A stretch of 64,000 bases of DNA from JAHBNG01 sp039028975. GTDB taxonomy: Bacteria; Chloroflexota; Anaerolineae; Caldilineales; Caldilineaceae. The translations under genes were made by a program, and so were the position numbers. Below the pieces are notes generated by a model that was given only the letters and a program-made list of their open reading frames with translations, ran no database searches and had not been told where the DNA came from. Numbering within the stretch: position 1 is the first letter of the stretch; the number at the start of each line of letters is the position of its first letter. Below are positions 51,423 through 60,545 of the stretch, piece after piece. The stretch lies in assembly GCA_039028975.1 (NCBI GenBank), contig JBCCHB010000013.1, positions 1 through 64,000 of the forward strand, read 5' to 3'.

Positions 51423-52583
51423 ATGAAAATTACTGAAGTAGAGATCTACGATATTGAACTGACTGGCACCTCAAGCCAGAAGTGGCATCCGATCCTGATT
51501 CGTATCAACACCGATGAGGGAGTTAGCGGTATCGGCGAGGTGGCGATGGCCTATGGCGTCGGTGGAAGTGCAGGAGCCAGCATGGTCAAGAACCTAGCCG
51601 AGAGCTTTCTGATCGATGCTGATCCGTTCCGTATCGAACAGATATGGGATACCCTTTACCGTAGCACGTTTTGGGGACAAGGAGGTGGGCCCGTTGTATT
51701 TGGTGGCATAAGCGCCATTGATGAAGCGCTGTGGGACATCAAAGGAAAGGCACTGGGCTTGCCTATCTATGAAATGCTGGGCGGCCGCTGCCATGACAAA
51801 CTTTGGGTCTATGCAAATGGATGGTACCGTCGTTTCAACGCACCCGAAGAGTATGCTGAAGGAGCCTTAAAAGTAGTGGATGATGGCTTCTGTGCCATGA
51901 AATTTGATCCATTTGCCGTGCGCCCTGATGGTGTGTGGGACTATCCAACCCGCACGCTCAGCCGAGAACGAGCAAACCTGGCTGTAGAGCGGGTACGCGC
52001 TGTACGAGAGGCTGTGGGGCCGGACGTCGAGCTACTCATCGAAGTTCATGGAAACTTGGGGACAACATCTGCGATCCAAGTAGGCAAACGTTTGCAAGCG
52101 TATGAACCGTTTTTCTATGAGGAACCTGTTGATGCACTCAATGTAGACTGTATGGCCAAGGTTGCTGCAAATGTAGAGATTCCCATTGCAGCGGGGGAGC
52201 GCCTCTATACACGATATGGCTTCCGGCAATATATTGAAGAACAGATTCTAGATATTCTCCAACCAGATTTGGGCCTAGCTGGGGGCATCAGTGAAACCAA
52301 AAAGATTGCCACCGCAGCCGAGACCTATGGCATCCATATACAGCCTCATAACTGCGCCACACCGGTTACCACAGCCGCATCCGTTCAAGTGGACGCCTGT
52401 ACCCCCAACTTTATCATCCAAGAAACATTTCCCTATCGGCATAGCGAGAATTATGATCTAGTCAAAGAGCCTCTTGAACATCAGATTATTGACGGCTATC
52501 TGGAGGTACCGGCGAAGCCAGGGTTGGGCGTTGAACTTAACGAGCAGGCACTTGCGAAGCATCCATCTATTCGCGTCAAGTAG
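51423..52583 (+). CDS. Mandelate racemase/muconate lactonizing enzyme family, sugar-acid dehydratase-like
   Basis: Enolase-superfamily enzyme of 386 residues with complete-looking metal and acid/base sites. Metal ligands fit IEVHGN (residue near 203), FYEEPV near 229 and AAGERLYTRYG near 258, and the late His is in HIQPHN near 308. A single Lys lies in CAMKFDPF near 159. The E-x-H and QPHN pattern is that of galactonate/gluconate-type dehydratases, so it probably dehydrates an acid sugar. The C-terminus has the family's LEVPAKPGLGVELN. A short gap and shared direction link it to the LLM gene. Confidence 0.88.
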   Translation: MKITEVEIYDIELTGTSSQKWHPILIRINTDEGVSGIGEVAMAYGVGGSAGASMVKNLAESFLIDADPFRIEQIWDTLYRSTFWGQGGGPVVFGGISAIDEALWDIKGKALGLPIYEMLGGRCHDKLWVYANGWYRRFNAPEEYAEGALKVVDDGFCAMKFDPFAVRPDGVWDYPTRTLSRERANLAVERVRAVREAVGPDVELLIEVHGNLGTTSAIQVGKRLQAYEPFFYEEPVDALNVDCMAKVAANVEIPIAAGERLYTRYGFRQYIEEQILDILQPDLGLAGGISETKKIATAAETYGIHIQPHNCATPVTTAASVQVDACTPNFIIQETFPYRHSENYDLVKEPLEHQIIDGYLEVPAKPGLGVELNEQALAKHPSIRVK

Positions 52584-52647
52584 CTCACATAAGCAGCTAA
52601 GTTAGAATACATGCCCATGCAAAGCCTCGATGCCTCACGGAGTTCGC

Positions 52648-52675
52648 TTGGTCAATCTCACATCGAATCTATAAT
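52648..52675 (+). promoter_or_regulatory. Promoter before second enolase gene
   Basis: TTGGTC (52648-52653) is followed after 16 bp by TATAAT (52670-52675); a second TATAAT overlaps at 52678-52683. It lies 42 bp before the ATG with GAGGAG near it. Confidence 0.5.
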
Positions 52676-52717
52676 GATATAATTTGATGGGTCGATACTG
52701 CAATTGAGGAGAAGAGA

Positions 52718-53878
52718 ATGCCTACCCAATCATTCGCGTTCGAAAAATTCCGCGTCTGGCAAGTTATCGTCCCTGCTAGACAAGATATCTTGACGGCGCC
52801 CGCTGCTCCAGGCATGGTACACAAGCAGAGTGGCAAATGGCCAGAAATGCCAATTCACTTGGTCGAGGGCACAACGTCGCATGGCATTGTGGCTGTCGGA
52901 GAGTGTGGACGAGGAACAACGCAGGCGGTTGTAGAAAGAACACTGCGTGACTTGTTGGGGCGTGATCTCTGTACAATCACCCCAGCGACTGCCTGGCAAG
53001 GTGAAGCAAATGCCAGTGGCCTCCCCAGAAGTTACCCATACTGGTCTTGGGAGTTGGCCAACAATAGAAGCTATGTTTTGCTTGAATCGCTTTGGCTAGA
53101 TGCCATGGGGAAAATGGCGGGAGTGGCCGCCCATCAGATGCTCGGTGGTGCTGCACGGTCACGCGTTCCGGTCGATTTCTGGATCTATCGGCCTGACGCC
53201 CACACCATGGCAAAGCTTATCCAAGAGGCAATGACGTTGGGATTACGTGGTGTCAAAATGAAATCCAGTGCGCACGGAGACACGGTCCACTCTTTGTTGT
53301 CCATTGCTGATGACATTCCGGAAGGATTCCACATTACGATTGATCCCATGTGTGCCTGGCGTTCTCTGCGTGAGTGCGCCCGCCAGCTCGATAAGCTCTC
53401 TCAATTGCCCTTTGATATCCAGATCGAAGATCCATTTCCCTACATGGCAATTGAAGATTGGCGTGCCGCACGTCAAATTTCACCATTAACCATCGCTTGT
53501 CATGCCCGAACGGAAGAAGTGTTGCAGTTAGCTATTCGCGAAGAGATGGCCGATACCTACAACCTCGGTCGTGGTAGTGTTTATGACTTTTTGCGTCTTA
53601 GCCATGTAACCGAATTTATGAACAAAGATTGCTGGCAAGGGAGTTCGCTTGAGTTAGGCGTACTACAACATATGCGCCTACACGCATCTACCTGCGCTCG
53701 TAATTGTGTCTTACCCAGCGATCTACAGAGCGAATGGGTTCGCGAACATACTCTTGTCACGCCACGAATGACGTACGAAGATAGTTATGCAATTGTCCCA
53801 GACCGTCCAGGTTTAGGCATCGAGCTAGATCATAACTCGATCGAACAATACACTACAGCACAATTTGATGTGATGTAG
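52718..53878 (+). CDS. Divergent enolase-superfamily protein
   Basis: A 386-residue relative of mandelate racemase-type enzymes. A KxK base motif is visible (GVKMKSS near residue 174); metal ligands Asp in ITIDPMC near 207 and Glu in IQIEDPFPY near 236 are kept. At the third ligand position the sequence reads TIACHARTEE, with His replacing Glu/Asp, as in the enolase-like protein at 26840. The conserved C-terminal PDRPGLGIELD is present. It has its own promoter and ribosome binding site. Substrate unknown. Confidence 0.75.
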   Translation: MPTQSFAFEKFRVWQVIVPARQDILTAPAAPGMVHKQSGKWPEMPIHLVEGTTSHGIVAVGECGRGTTQAVVERTLRDLLGRDLCTITPATAWQGEANASGLPRSYPYWSWELANNRSYVLLESLWLDAMGKMAGVAAHQMLGGAARSRVPVDFWIYRPDAHTMAKLIQEAMTLGLRGVKMKSSAHGDTVHSLLSIADDIPEGFHITIDPMCAWRSLRECARQLDKLSQLPFDIQIEDPFPYMAIEDWRAARQISPLTIACHARTEEVLQLAIREEMADTYNLGRGSVYDFLRLSHVTEFMNKDCWQGSSLELGVLQHMRLHASTCARNCVLPSDLQSEWVREHTLVTPRMTYEDSYAIVPDRPGLGIELDHNSIEQYTTAQFDVM

Positions 53879-53995
53879 AACTGTACGGTATCTGCGATGG
53901 ATAAACACCAGAGAGGGGCTCATCGTGACACACGTAGTCCTATGCCATTTCGTCTGAATAAAAGAGCAAAGCGTTTCTAAGCAAAAAAGATAACC

Positions 53996-55024
53996 ATGTT
54001 AAATGAATCTACACAACGCGCCTACAGAGTTGGCATCGTCGGCGCAGGCGGAATCGCCCAGATCCATGCCGACGTGCTTACCAATCGACTGTCCGAGGCG
54101 GATCTGGTCGCTATCTGCGATATTTCGCAGGAAACCATATCCCGTTTTGGCGACAAATTTAACGTACCAGGGCGCTATCTCGATCTTGCCGAGATGCTCG
54201 ACAACGAGGAACTGGATATTGTCATCGTCTGTAATTGGGGTATTGACCATGCCCAAACGACGATTCAGATTGCCAAATCCCGCAAAGTTAAGGCGATTCT
54301 ATGTGAAAAGCCTCTGGCGATGAACACCACTGAAGCCGAAGAGATGGTCGCAGTTGCGGCAGAGACTGACGTTCTGCTGGTTGAAGCATTCAAATTTCGT
54401 CATCACCCCATGCATCTCAAAGCCAAAGAGATGGTGGACAACGGGGCCATTGGCGATGTCTTCTCCATTCGCAGCACGTTGATTACGGGTCGTGGCAGCG
54501 CCGGGAGCGCTGCACGTACCCCAGAGAGCAACTGGCGCTTCAATAAAGCCAAGGGCGGAGGCAGCATCAACGACATTGGGTGCTATTGCCTTGCCCAGGC
54601 TCGCTTCATATACGGTACGGAGCCGATGCGACTCTTTGCCCATTCCCACATCGGGATCGAAGTTGATGATCGGGCGGCTGTGCTGCTGGTCTTTCCGGAA
54701 AATCGCATCGCACAATTTACCGTTGGCTTCCACTCTTGGCCCTCACAGGTGGTCGAAATCAACGGCACCGACGGCAGCTTACACATGGACAAGCCATGGA
54801 ACAACAGCGACGAAGCCACAGCCCTCACCTATCAGAGCCCTGAAGTCACGACCGTTATGGATTTTACGCCGCGCCTGCAATACACTGACCAACTTCACCA
54901 TCTCTGTGAATGCCTATCAACCGGGCAGCCCCATCGTATCCCACCACAAGATAGTATCAACCAACAGAAGGTACTTGATGCGATTACTGAATCTATGGCC
55001 ACGGGCCGAGTGATCGATCTATGA
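53996..55024 (+). CDS. Gfo/Idh/MocA family oxidoreductase
   Basis: NAD(P)-dependent dehydrogenase-like enzyme of 342 residues. The Rossmann motif is GAGGIAQIHAD near residue 15, and the EKP motif ILCEKPLAMNTTEAEEM is near 100. The substrate domain includes FKFRHHPMHLK near 131 and GGSINDIGCYCLAQARF near 190, where the Asp and Tyr near the active site are expected. No clear ribosome binding site precedes the ATG. It probably belongs to the sugar-acid region but has a 117-bp gap from the enolase gene. Not closely similar to the oxidoreductase at 9097. Confidence 0.9.
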   Translation: MLNESTQRAYRVGIVGAGGIAQIHADVLTNRLSEADLVAICDISQETISRFGDKFNVPGRYLDLAEMLDNEELDIVIVCNWGIDHAQTTIQIAKSRKVKAILCEKPLAMNTTEAEEMVAVAAETDVLLVEAFKFRHHPMHLKAKEMVDNGAIGDVFSIRSTLITGRGSAGSAARTPESNWRFNKAKGGGSINDIGCYCLAQARFIYGTEPMRLFAHSHIGIEVDDRAAVLLVFPENRIAQFTVGFHSWPSQVVEINGTDGSLHMDKPWNNSDEATALTYQSPEVTTVMDFTPRLQYTDQLHHLCECLSTGQPHRIPPQDSINQQKVLDAITESMATGRVIDL

Positions 55025-55237
55025 GTAGAAATTCTAGATCAGCCTCGCCCAAATGCACCCGGACTCACTGCGGGCGCAAGTACCTTTGGCCAAACAGACC
55101 AATATACAAGTGGCAAACTATGCTTGAAACGTGTAACCCACTAAGGTTCACGAATATCCTAACACGTCTCGCACCGGTAGGCATACTGCATTTCGGGCTG
55201 GTAAATAGCTGCAAGGGTATACTGTAAACTGAAATAC

Positions 55238-57403
55238 CTAATTTGTCCGAAGGACCGGTAAATAGAGTTCTTGCGTCATGGTCAGTTGGACGGGTACGGT
55301 ACTACCAGCTGTGACATTAATAGGGGCATCAACCTTTTGAATCTGTTGAGAAGATGTCTCGATCCAATAGCCTCCTGCCAACACATTGACAAATTCTAGT
55401 GCAACGGGCGCCATGCTGGTTGTACCATTAGTGGGAATCGTATGGCTATATCGATGTCCGGTCTGTTGATTGACCAGGGTAATCTCCCCGATTGCACCTA
55501 CGGGGCGACCGCCAAAGAGCACTTCAACCGTTACGGTAGAGAGGGCTGGGCAGGTGGCCGCCTCTAGGGTCATAGTGACCTGATTGCCTGCGGTAATGGT
55601 ATTGGTAATGGGGGCAAAGGTTGCCTCACCAGCTACGGCGGTTGCTGTGTAAATTTGTGAGAGGCTGGTCCCCTGAACTACGGATGGATAGAGTTTAGGC
55701 AGAGCGGCGTTGCCCATTTCATCAGAGAGTGCGCTATATGTATAGCCTGTATATTGATCGATGAGCTGCACTTCTGCGCCAGCCAGGGGCGTTTGATCAC
55801 AATTGAGTACTTCTACCGATGCCGAAGCAGGATTGTTGGCCAGTTGTACGGCATTCAAAACATCCAATCGCCCAAAGCCGTAGGTCGTGTTGGGTGTGAC
55901 CCCAACCTCGCCTTCGCCACATTGGTTGGCAAAGGTTGGCACGGCACTCTTAATAAATACCTGCTCTGAGAGATCAATATTGCCTCGCAGTTCCGGTACC
56001 GCTGACCAAAGAAGTGCAGCTGCACCAGCCACATGGGGAGATGCCATGCTTGTCCCCTGCAATGAACGATAGGCATCCTGGACATAGGCTGATTCAACAC
56101 TTACCCCTGGTGCAGTTAAATCAGGTTTGAGACGCCCACTACCGTCTGCCGTTACAGGGCCACGGCTGCTGAAGTTAGCGATGATGCCAGAACGGGAATG
56201 GGCACCGACACTAAATGATGCATCATAAACAGCAATGGGATTCTCTACGGAGCTACAATCTCCCCCTTCATTGCCAGCCGAGGAGATGACAAATAGGCCA
56301 GCAGATCGAACCGTCTCAACGACTTGCCGCAGGCTGTGGATGTCGCACCCTTCCTCCGGCGGACAGGCCCACGAGTTATTGATGATGTCAGGACTCAGGT
56401 CAGGACGTCCATCGGTAAATTTGTCGCCATCTTGGGGATAGGGTGCTAGGAAGAACTCAAAACAGCCCATATACGAGGATGGTTTCCCTACACCCCTCAG
56501 CATATTACGGCAGCCGATCCAGTTGGCGTCGGGTGCCATACCAATAATGGTGCCACCATCATTGGTTGCATCACCAGCCATCGTGCCTACGGTATGGGAT
56601 CCGTGGCCATTGTCATCACAAGGAATCTGAACATGGCTGGCACAAGATGGCGGACGCCCGTCAGACCCCCACATATCAAACCAGTGATAGACGTGGTTTG
56701 CAGTTTGGGTCGCCTCGTCCCAACCTCGATAGGACGCTTTTAGGGCGGCATGGTCCCACTGTACCCCCGTATCTTGGCTGGCGACGGTAATCCCTTCCCC
56801 TCGGAATCCCCGTCCCCAGACATTGGGGGCGTTGGTGTCATCTAACCCGTAGGGGCGGGCAAGAGTAGCCTGAGTGGGGCCATGGAAGATCGATAACCAG
56901 TCATTTAGGCGCTCTTCATAGAGAGATGCGGCCACTTCATCTACAGAAAGCATCTGCTGAATAGAGGGATTGAGTTCAATTCGATCGACATCCGGGTGGG
57001 TTCGCAACAGGTCGACCAGCTCCTGATCGCCTTCCGCTTCGATCATGTTTACGATATAAAATGGTTGGTAGCTTAAGGCATTGACCTCAATCACGGATAG
57101 TACAGACTGCTGCTCTATCCGTGCGTGGGTTGTTAGCGCCTCATACAGCTTTTCTGTCTTCGCCAAGCGGGACTCATTCTGCATCCCTGCCCGGAGGAGA
57201 ACTTCATTGACATCGAGCTGCTCGTTCAAGAAGACTAGGAAAGAAACTTGGGCATTCTCATCCTTCAGCGCTTCCTCCAACTGAGGGCTAAGGGGAGCCA
57301 AAAGTGCCGATGGCGTTATATGGGTTGGCTCTTCTTGCGCCATAGCCAGGGGTGACTGCCCAACTAGAAGGAGGCTAACGAAAAGCAGAAGAAATGAGCG
57401 CAT
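55238..57403 (-). CDS. Secreted subtilisin-like serine protease (S8)
   Basis: Exported protease of 721 residues from the ATG with AAGGAG 5 bp upstream (an open frame extends 34 codons further). The signal is RSFLLLFVSLLLVG, then an inhibitor-I9-like propeptide to about residue 160. The triad is Asp211 (QDTGVQWD), His267 (NGHGSHTVG) and Ser452 (GTSMASPHVAG), with the oxyanion Asn in INNSWACP. Two related Ig/CNA-B-like modules follow (AEVQLIDQYTGYTYS; GEITLVNQQTGHRYSH). The tail TQELYLPVLRTN resembles those of the C13-like proteins. It diverges from the gene at 57604. Confidence 0.92.
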   Translation of the reverse strand: MRSFLLLFVSLLLVGQSPLAMAQEEPTHITPSALLAPLSPQLEEALKDENAQVSFLVFLNEQLDVNEVLLRAGMQNESRLAKTEKLYEALTTHARIEQQSVLSVIEVNALSYQPFYIVNMIEAEGDQELVDLLRTHPDVDRIELNPSIQQMLSVDEVAASLYEERLNDWLSIFHGPTQATLARPYGLDDTNAPNVWGRGFRGEGITVASQDTGVQWDHAALKASYRGWDEATQTANHVYHWFDMWGSDGRPPSCASHVQIPCDDNGHGSHTVGTMAGDATNDGGTIIGMAPDANWIGCRNMLRGVGKPSSYMGCFEFFLAPYPQDGDKFTDGRPDLSPDIINNSWACPPEEGCDIHSLRQVVETVRSAGLFVISSAGNEGGDCSSVENPIAVYDASFSVGAHSRSGIIANFSSRGPVTADGSGRLKPDLTAPGVSVESAYVQDAYRSLQGTSMASPHVAGAAALLWSAVPELRGNIDLSEQVFIKSAVPTFANQCGEGEVGVTPNTTYGFGRLDVLNAVQLANNPASASVEVLNCDQTPLAGAEVQLIDQYTGYTYSALSDEMGNAALPKLYPSVVQGTSLSQIYTATAVAGEATFAPITNTITAGNQVTMTLEAATCPALSTVTVEVLFGGRPVGAIGEITLVNQQTGHRYSHTIPTNGTTSMAPVALEFVNVLAGGYWIETSSQQIQKVDAPINVTAGSTVPVQLTMTQELYLPVLRTN

Positions 57404-57603
57404 CTTGCTCCTTGCGTGGGATGTGGGAAGAGATGGTGCCAGTAAGGTTTTGTCTATCATAATAGTTGGTGCTTTTGATATTCTTCGGTATTCTTCAGTA
57501 TACACAGAGTACGATATAAATAGTCAAAGGTCAATCATACTATAGTACTATTTTCTAGGAATATTCTGCTTTCATTCTTGAAGAACCGAAAGAATTTGTG
57601 CTC
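57404..57603. promoter_or_regulatory. Divergent control region between subtilase and GH-like gene
   Basis: A 200-bp AT-rich gap between divergent genes contains TACTATAGTA (57538-57547), a perfect 10-bp palindrome, and a near-repeat ATTCTTCGGTATTCTTCAGTA at 57480-57500. It could hold a shared operator. Clear -35/-10 pairs are not visible. Confidence 0.3.
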
Positions 57604-58893
57604 ATGCAATATAAACAATTGCGCGAAACCGAACTTATGCGTCAGCTTGCCATGATGACAGTTATTGGAACATTGGCGCTTTTGCTTCTCTTAACAAGCG
57701 TTCTTCTCTTTGGTCCAGAAAGTCAAGCATTCCCTCGTCTTCGTGGGAATTATTTTGCTACTGCTTGCCAACATCCAAACTGGGTTGAGGAGAAAGTAGA
57801 TACTGAATATGAATTTGAACCGATTTCACCTACCCCAGCTCCTGAACAACAGAGTAATGTAGCGAACAAGTATAAACGAACAACGCCATTGGTAGTATAC
57901 GATAGTCCCCCTGTGACCTTACCCGAACCCTACACACTTAGATGGCGAATGGGTATCGGGATTCCTGAAAAGAATCCTCTCTACTTTCAGTGGCCTCAAA
58001 GTCGGCCAGGCTGGTATCTCAATTGGACCACAGGATACAGGGAGACTCGACGATTGGGTGGCCTACTCCATGCCGTACAGATGAATCAACCAGATGAGAC
58101 AACCCTAGGTATGAGCTTTGTGCCAATGGTACGCGTACCCAAAGGCGAATTACGGCCCCCACCAGAGGCATTAATGGCCTTAGCGACTAAGAACCCTGGG
58201 CGCACTTGGCTCATCGGCAATGAACCGGATGTAGAGTGGCAAGACAACGCCACACCAGAACAGTATGCCTACGCCTACCGCTGTGCTCATGCGGCTATTA
58301 AAAGCGGAGATCCAACAGCAACCGTTGCATTTGCCGGACTAAGCCAAATTACTCCCCTGCGTATCCAATATTTGGACCGGATCTGGAGCTTCTATCGAAG
58401 TGCATTTGGTCAAGAGATGCCCGTCGATCTATGGAATATGCACGCTTTTGTACTAAGGGAGGAGGCAGAAAGCTGGGGCGTGCGCATCCCCCCAGGGCTA
58501 GAGGCGATTCCGCATGGGTATCTGTGGGAAATCGAAGATCATGCTCGATTGGATTTGGTGGAAGAACAAATTCGGCTTATGCGGGGTTGGATGAAGGAGC
58601 ATGGACAGCAAGAGAAGCCCCTGATCATCTCTGAATACGGCATTCTGCTGCCAGAGGACTATGGCTTTTCTATTCCCGATGTGGTTCGATTCATGTGGGG
58701 TAGCTTCGATCTCTTTCAAAGCTTACAAGACTCCGAATTGGGTTACCCAGAGGATGACTTTCGGCTGGTTCAGCGCTGGGTCTGGTTTAGTACCCGATAT
58801 GATCTCTATCCTACCGGAGATCTCTTTAATTTAGACGATACGCCAGGTCCCCTTTTGCGGGCCATGAACATGTATATGGAACAGAATCAATAA
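57604..58893 (+). CDS. Membrane-anchored glycoside hydrolase-like protein (clan GH-A type)
   Basis: A 429-residue protein with an N-terminal signal anchor (LAMMTVIGTLALLLLLTSVL at residues 16-35) and an outside TIM-barrel domain. The clan GH-A acid/base motif is WLIGNEPDVEW with Glu207, and the nucleophile candidate is Glu344 in PLIISEYG. This suggests a retaining glycosidase of unknown family. The start is the ATG, though an in-frame GTG lies two codons earlier. It is divergent from the subtilase and 56 bp before the amidohydrolase gene. Confidence 0.7.
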   Translation: MQYKQLRETELMRQLAMMTVIGTLALLLLLTSVLLFGPESQAFPRLRGNYFATACQHPNWVEEKVDTEYEFEPISPTPAPEQQSNVANKYKRTTPLVVYDSPPVTLPEPYTLRWRMGIGIPEKNPLYFQWPQSRPGWYLNWTTGYRETRRLGGLLHAVQMNQPDETTLGMSFVPMVRVPKGELRPPPEALMALATKNPGRTWLIGNEPDVEWQDNATPEQYAYAYRCAHAAIKSGDPTATVAFAGLSQITPLRIQYLDRIWSFYRSAFGQEMPVDLWNMHAFVLREEAESWGVRIPPGLEAIPHGYLWEIEDHARLDLVEEQIRLMRGWMKEHGQQEKPLIISEYGILLPEDYGFSIPDVVRFMWGSFDLFQSLQDSELGYPEDDFRLVQRWVWFSTRYDLYPTGDLFNLDDTPGPLLRAMNMYMEQNQ

Positions 58894-58949
58894 AGCTGTC
58901 GAGATATAAAAGATGGCTGGCGATTGAATGGTAATAAAGAGGAGACACC

Positions 58950-60545
58950 ATGACTGCGACCCTGCTTTTGAGCAATGCCAATGTGTACACCATGGATAAA
59001 GCCGTGCCACGGGCCGAGGCCGTTGCCATCCGGGGCGACCGCATTCTGGCCGTCGGGAGCAATCAGGCTATGCAGAATCTGCTTGCTCCCGATGGAAAGA
59101 CTATCGATCTCGCGGGCCGAACTGTTGTTCCTGGCTTTGTTGACGCACATCTCCACTTTCTTTCATATGGATTAAGCTTACAGCAGATCGATCTAGTCGG
59201 TGCGCATTCGCTAGATGCTGCTTTAGACAGGGTAGCTACTCGGGCTGCAAGGACAGAAAATGGTCGATGGCTGACGGGGAGAGGCTGGGATCAGGAACAG
59301 TGGGCAGGCGATGGGTTCCCAAATCGTCAGGACCTGGATCGGGGTGCGCCAGAGCACCCCACCTTTCTACGTCGTAAATGTGGTCATGCTGGCTGGGCCA
59401 ATTCCAAGGCGCTGACGTTAGCAGGTATCACCGCTAATACACCTGACCCAGATGGCGGCGAAATTGAACGCGAACCAGCCACCGGTGAGCCTACAGGAAT
59501 CTTGCTAGAGAGAGCCATGGATTTAGTCGGGGATCTGCTTGCAGAACCGACCCATGAAGAGGCTGTCCAGGCGGTCAAAACCGCCATGCATCACGTCCAC
59601 CGAATGGGTATTGTTGGCGTTCACAATATGGAAGGTGCCCCCGCGTTGCGCGCCTTTCAGAATTTAAGGGAGGATGACGAACTGGGATTACGTCTACTCC
59701 AGCAGATTCCCGAAGCAGATATGGATGCAGCCATCCAGCTAGGGATCCGCAGCGGCTATGGCGACGAATGGATTCGCTTCGGTGCCGTGAAAATCTTTTC
59801 GGACGGTGCTTTAGGTGCGAGAACCGCTCTGATGGTGGAACCGTACGAGGGTGAGCCAGACAACTATGGCATTGCCGTTGCAAGTGCAGAGCATTTAGAC
59901 CGACAGGTAGAAAAGGCTGCCCGTAACGGCCTAGCCGTCCACATCCATGCCATTGGTGACCAAGCCAACCGCAACGTCCTCAATTCAGTAGAAAAGACGC
60001 GAAAAGCCGGAATCGGACGGCACCTGCGCCACCGCATTGAACATGCCCAAGTCCTCCACCCGGACGACTTGGAACGCTTTGTTGAGCTAGGCGTCATCCC
60101 CTCTATGCAGCCCATCCACTGTACTCAGGACATTGTCTATGCGGATGCCAACTGGGGTGCTCGCAGTCGCTTGGCCTACGCGTGGAGCAGCCTGCTTAGT
60201 ACGGGCGCTGTTCTTGCATTTGGCTCTGATGCTCCGGTAGAGACGCCAGATGTACTCCAGGGAATCTTTGCCGCCGTTACCCGTCGCCGTGCCGATGGCT
60301 TTCCTGGTAAAGAAGGCTGGTATCCCGAAGAGTGTTTGAGCGTAGAGGAGGCAGTCTATGCCTATACCATGGGCGCGGCTTATTCTGGATGTGAGGAGGC
60401 CATCAAGGGATCGCTGACATCTGGAAAGCTGGCTGATATCACCGTATTGGACCAAAACATCTTTAAGAATGAGCCTGAGTCAATTCTGGAGACGGAGGTG
60501 AGTATGACGATTGTCGGTGGAGTGGTGGTTTATGAGAATTTATAA
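58950..60545 (+). CDS. Amidohydrolase family protein, YtcJ-like
   Basis: Metal-dependent hydrolase of 531 residues of the YtcJ/imidazolonepropionase-like group. The metal motif HxH occurs in VPGFVDAHLHFLSYG near residue 65; others are KIFSDGALGARTALM near 278, HIHAIGDQANRNVL near 331, RHRIEHAQVLH near 356 and FGSDAPVETPDVLQGIF near 425. AGAGGAG lies 6 bp before the ATG. The stop codon directly abuts the - strand MFS gene end. It would hydrolyse an amide or ester of unknown nature. Confidence 0.87.
   Translation: MTATLLLSNANVYTMDKAVPRAEAVAIRGDRILAVGSNQAMQNLLAPDGKTIDLAGRTVVPGFVDAHLHFLSYGLSLQQIDLVGAHSLDAALDRVATRAARTENGRWLTGRGWDQEQWAGDGFPNRQDLDRGAPEHPTFLRRKCGHAGWANSKALTLAGITANTPDPDGGEIEREPATGEPTGILLERAMDLVGDLLAEPTHEEAVQAVKTAMHHVHRMGIVGVHNMEGAPALRAFQNLREDDELGLRLLQQIPEADMDAAIQLGIRSGYGDEWIRFGAVKIFSDGALGARTALMVEPYEGEPDNYGIAVASAEHLDRQVEKAARNGLAVHIHAIGDQANRNVLNSVEKTRKAGIGRHLRHRIEHAQVLHPDDLERFVELGVIPSMQPIHCTQDIVYADANWGARSRLAYAWSSLLSTGAVLAFGSDAPVETPDVLQGIFAAVTRRRADGFPGKEGWYPEECLSVEEAVYAYTMGAAYSGCEEAIKGSLTSGKLADITVLDQNIFKNEPESILETEVSMTIVGGVVVYENL

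Noticed and set aside
55060..55105. Possible fourth copy of the 75-bp dispersed repeat
   Set aside because: Only CCGGACT, GGGC and AAGT are shared with the copy at 3131; too short to separate from chance.
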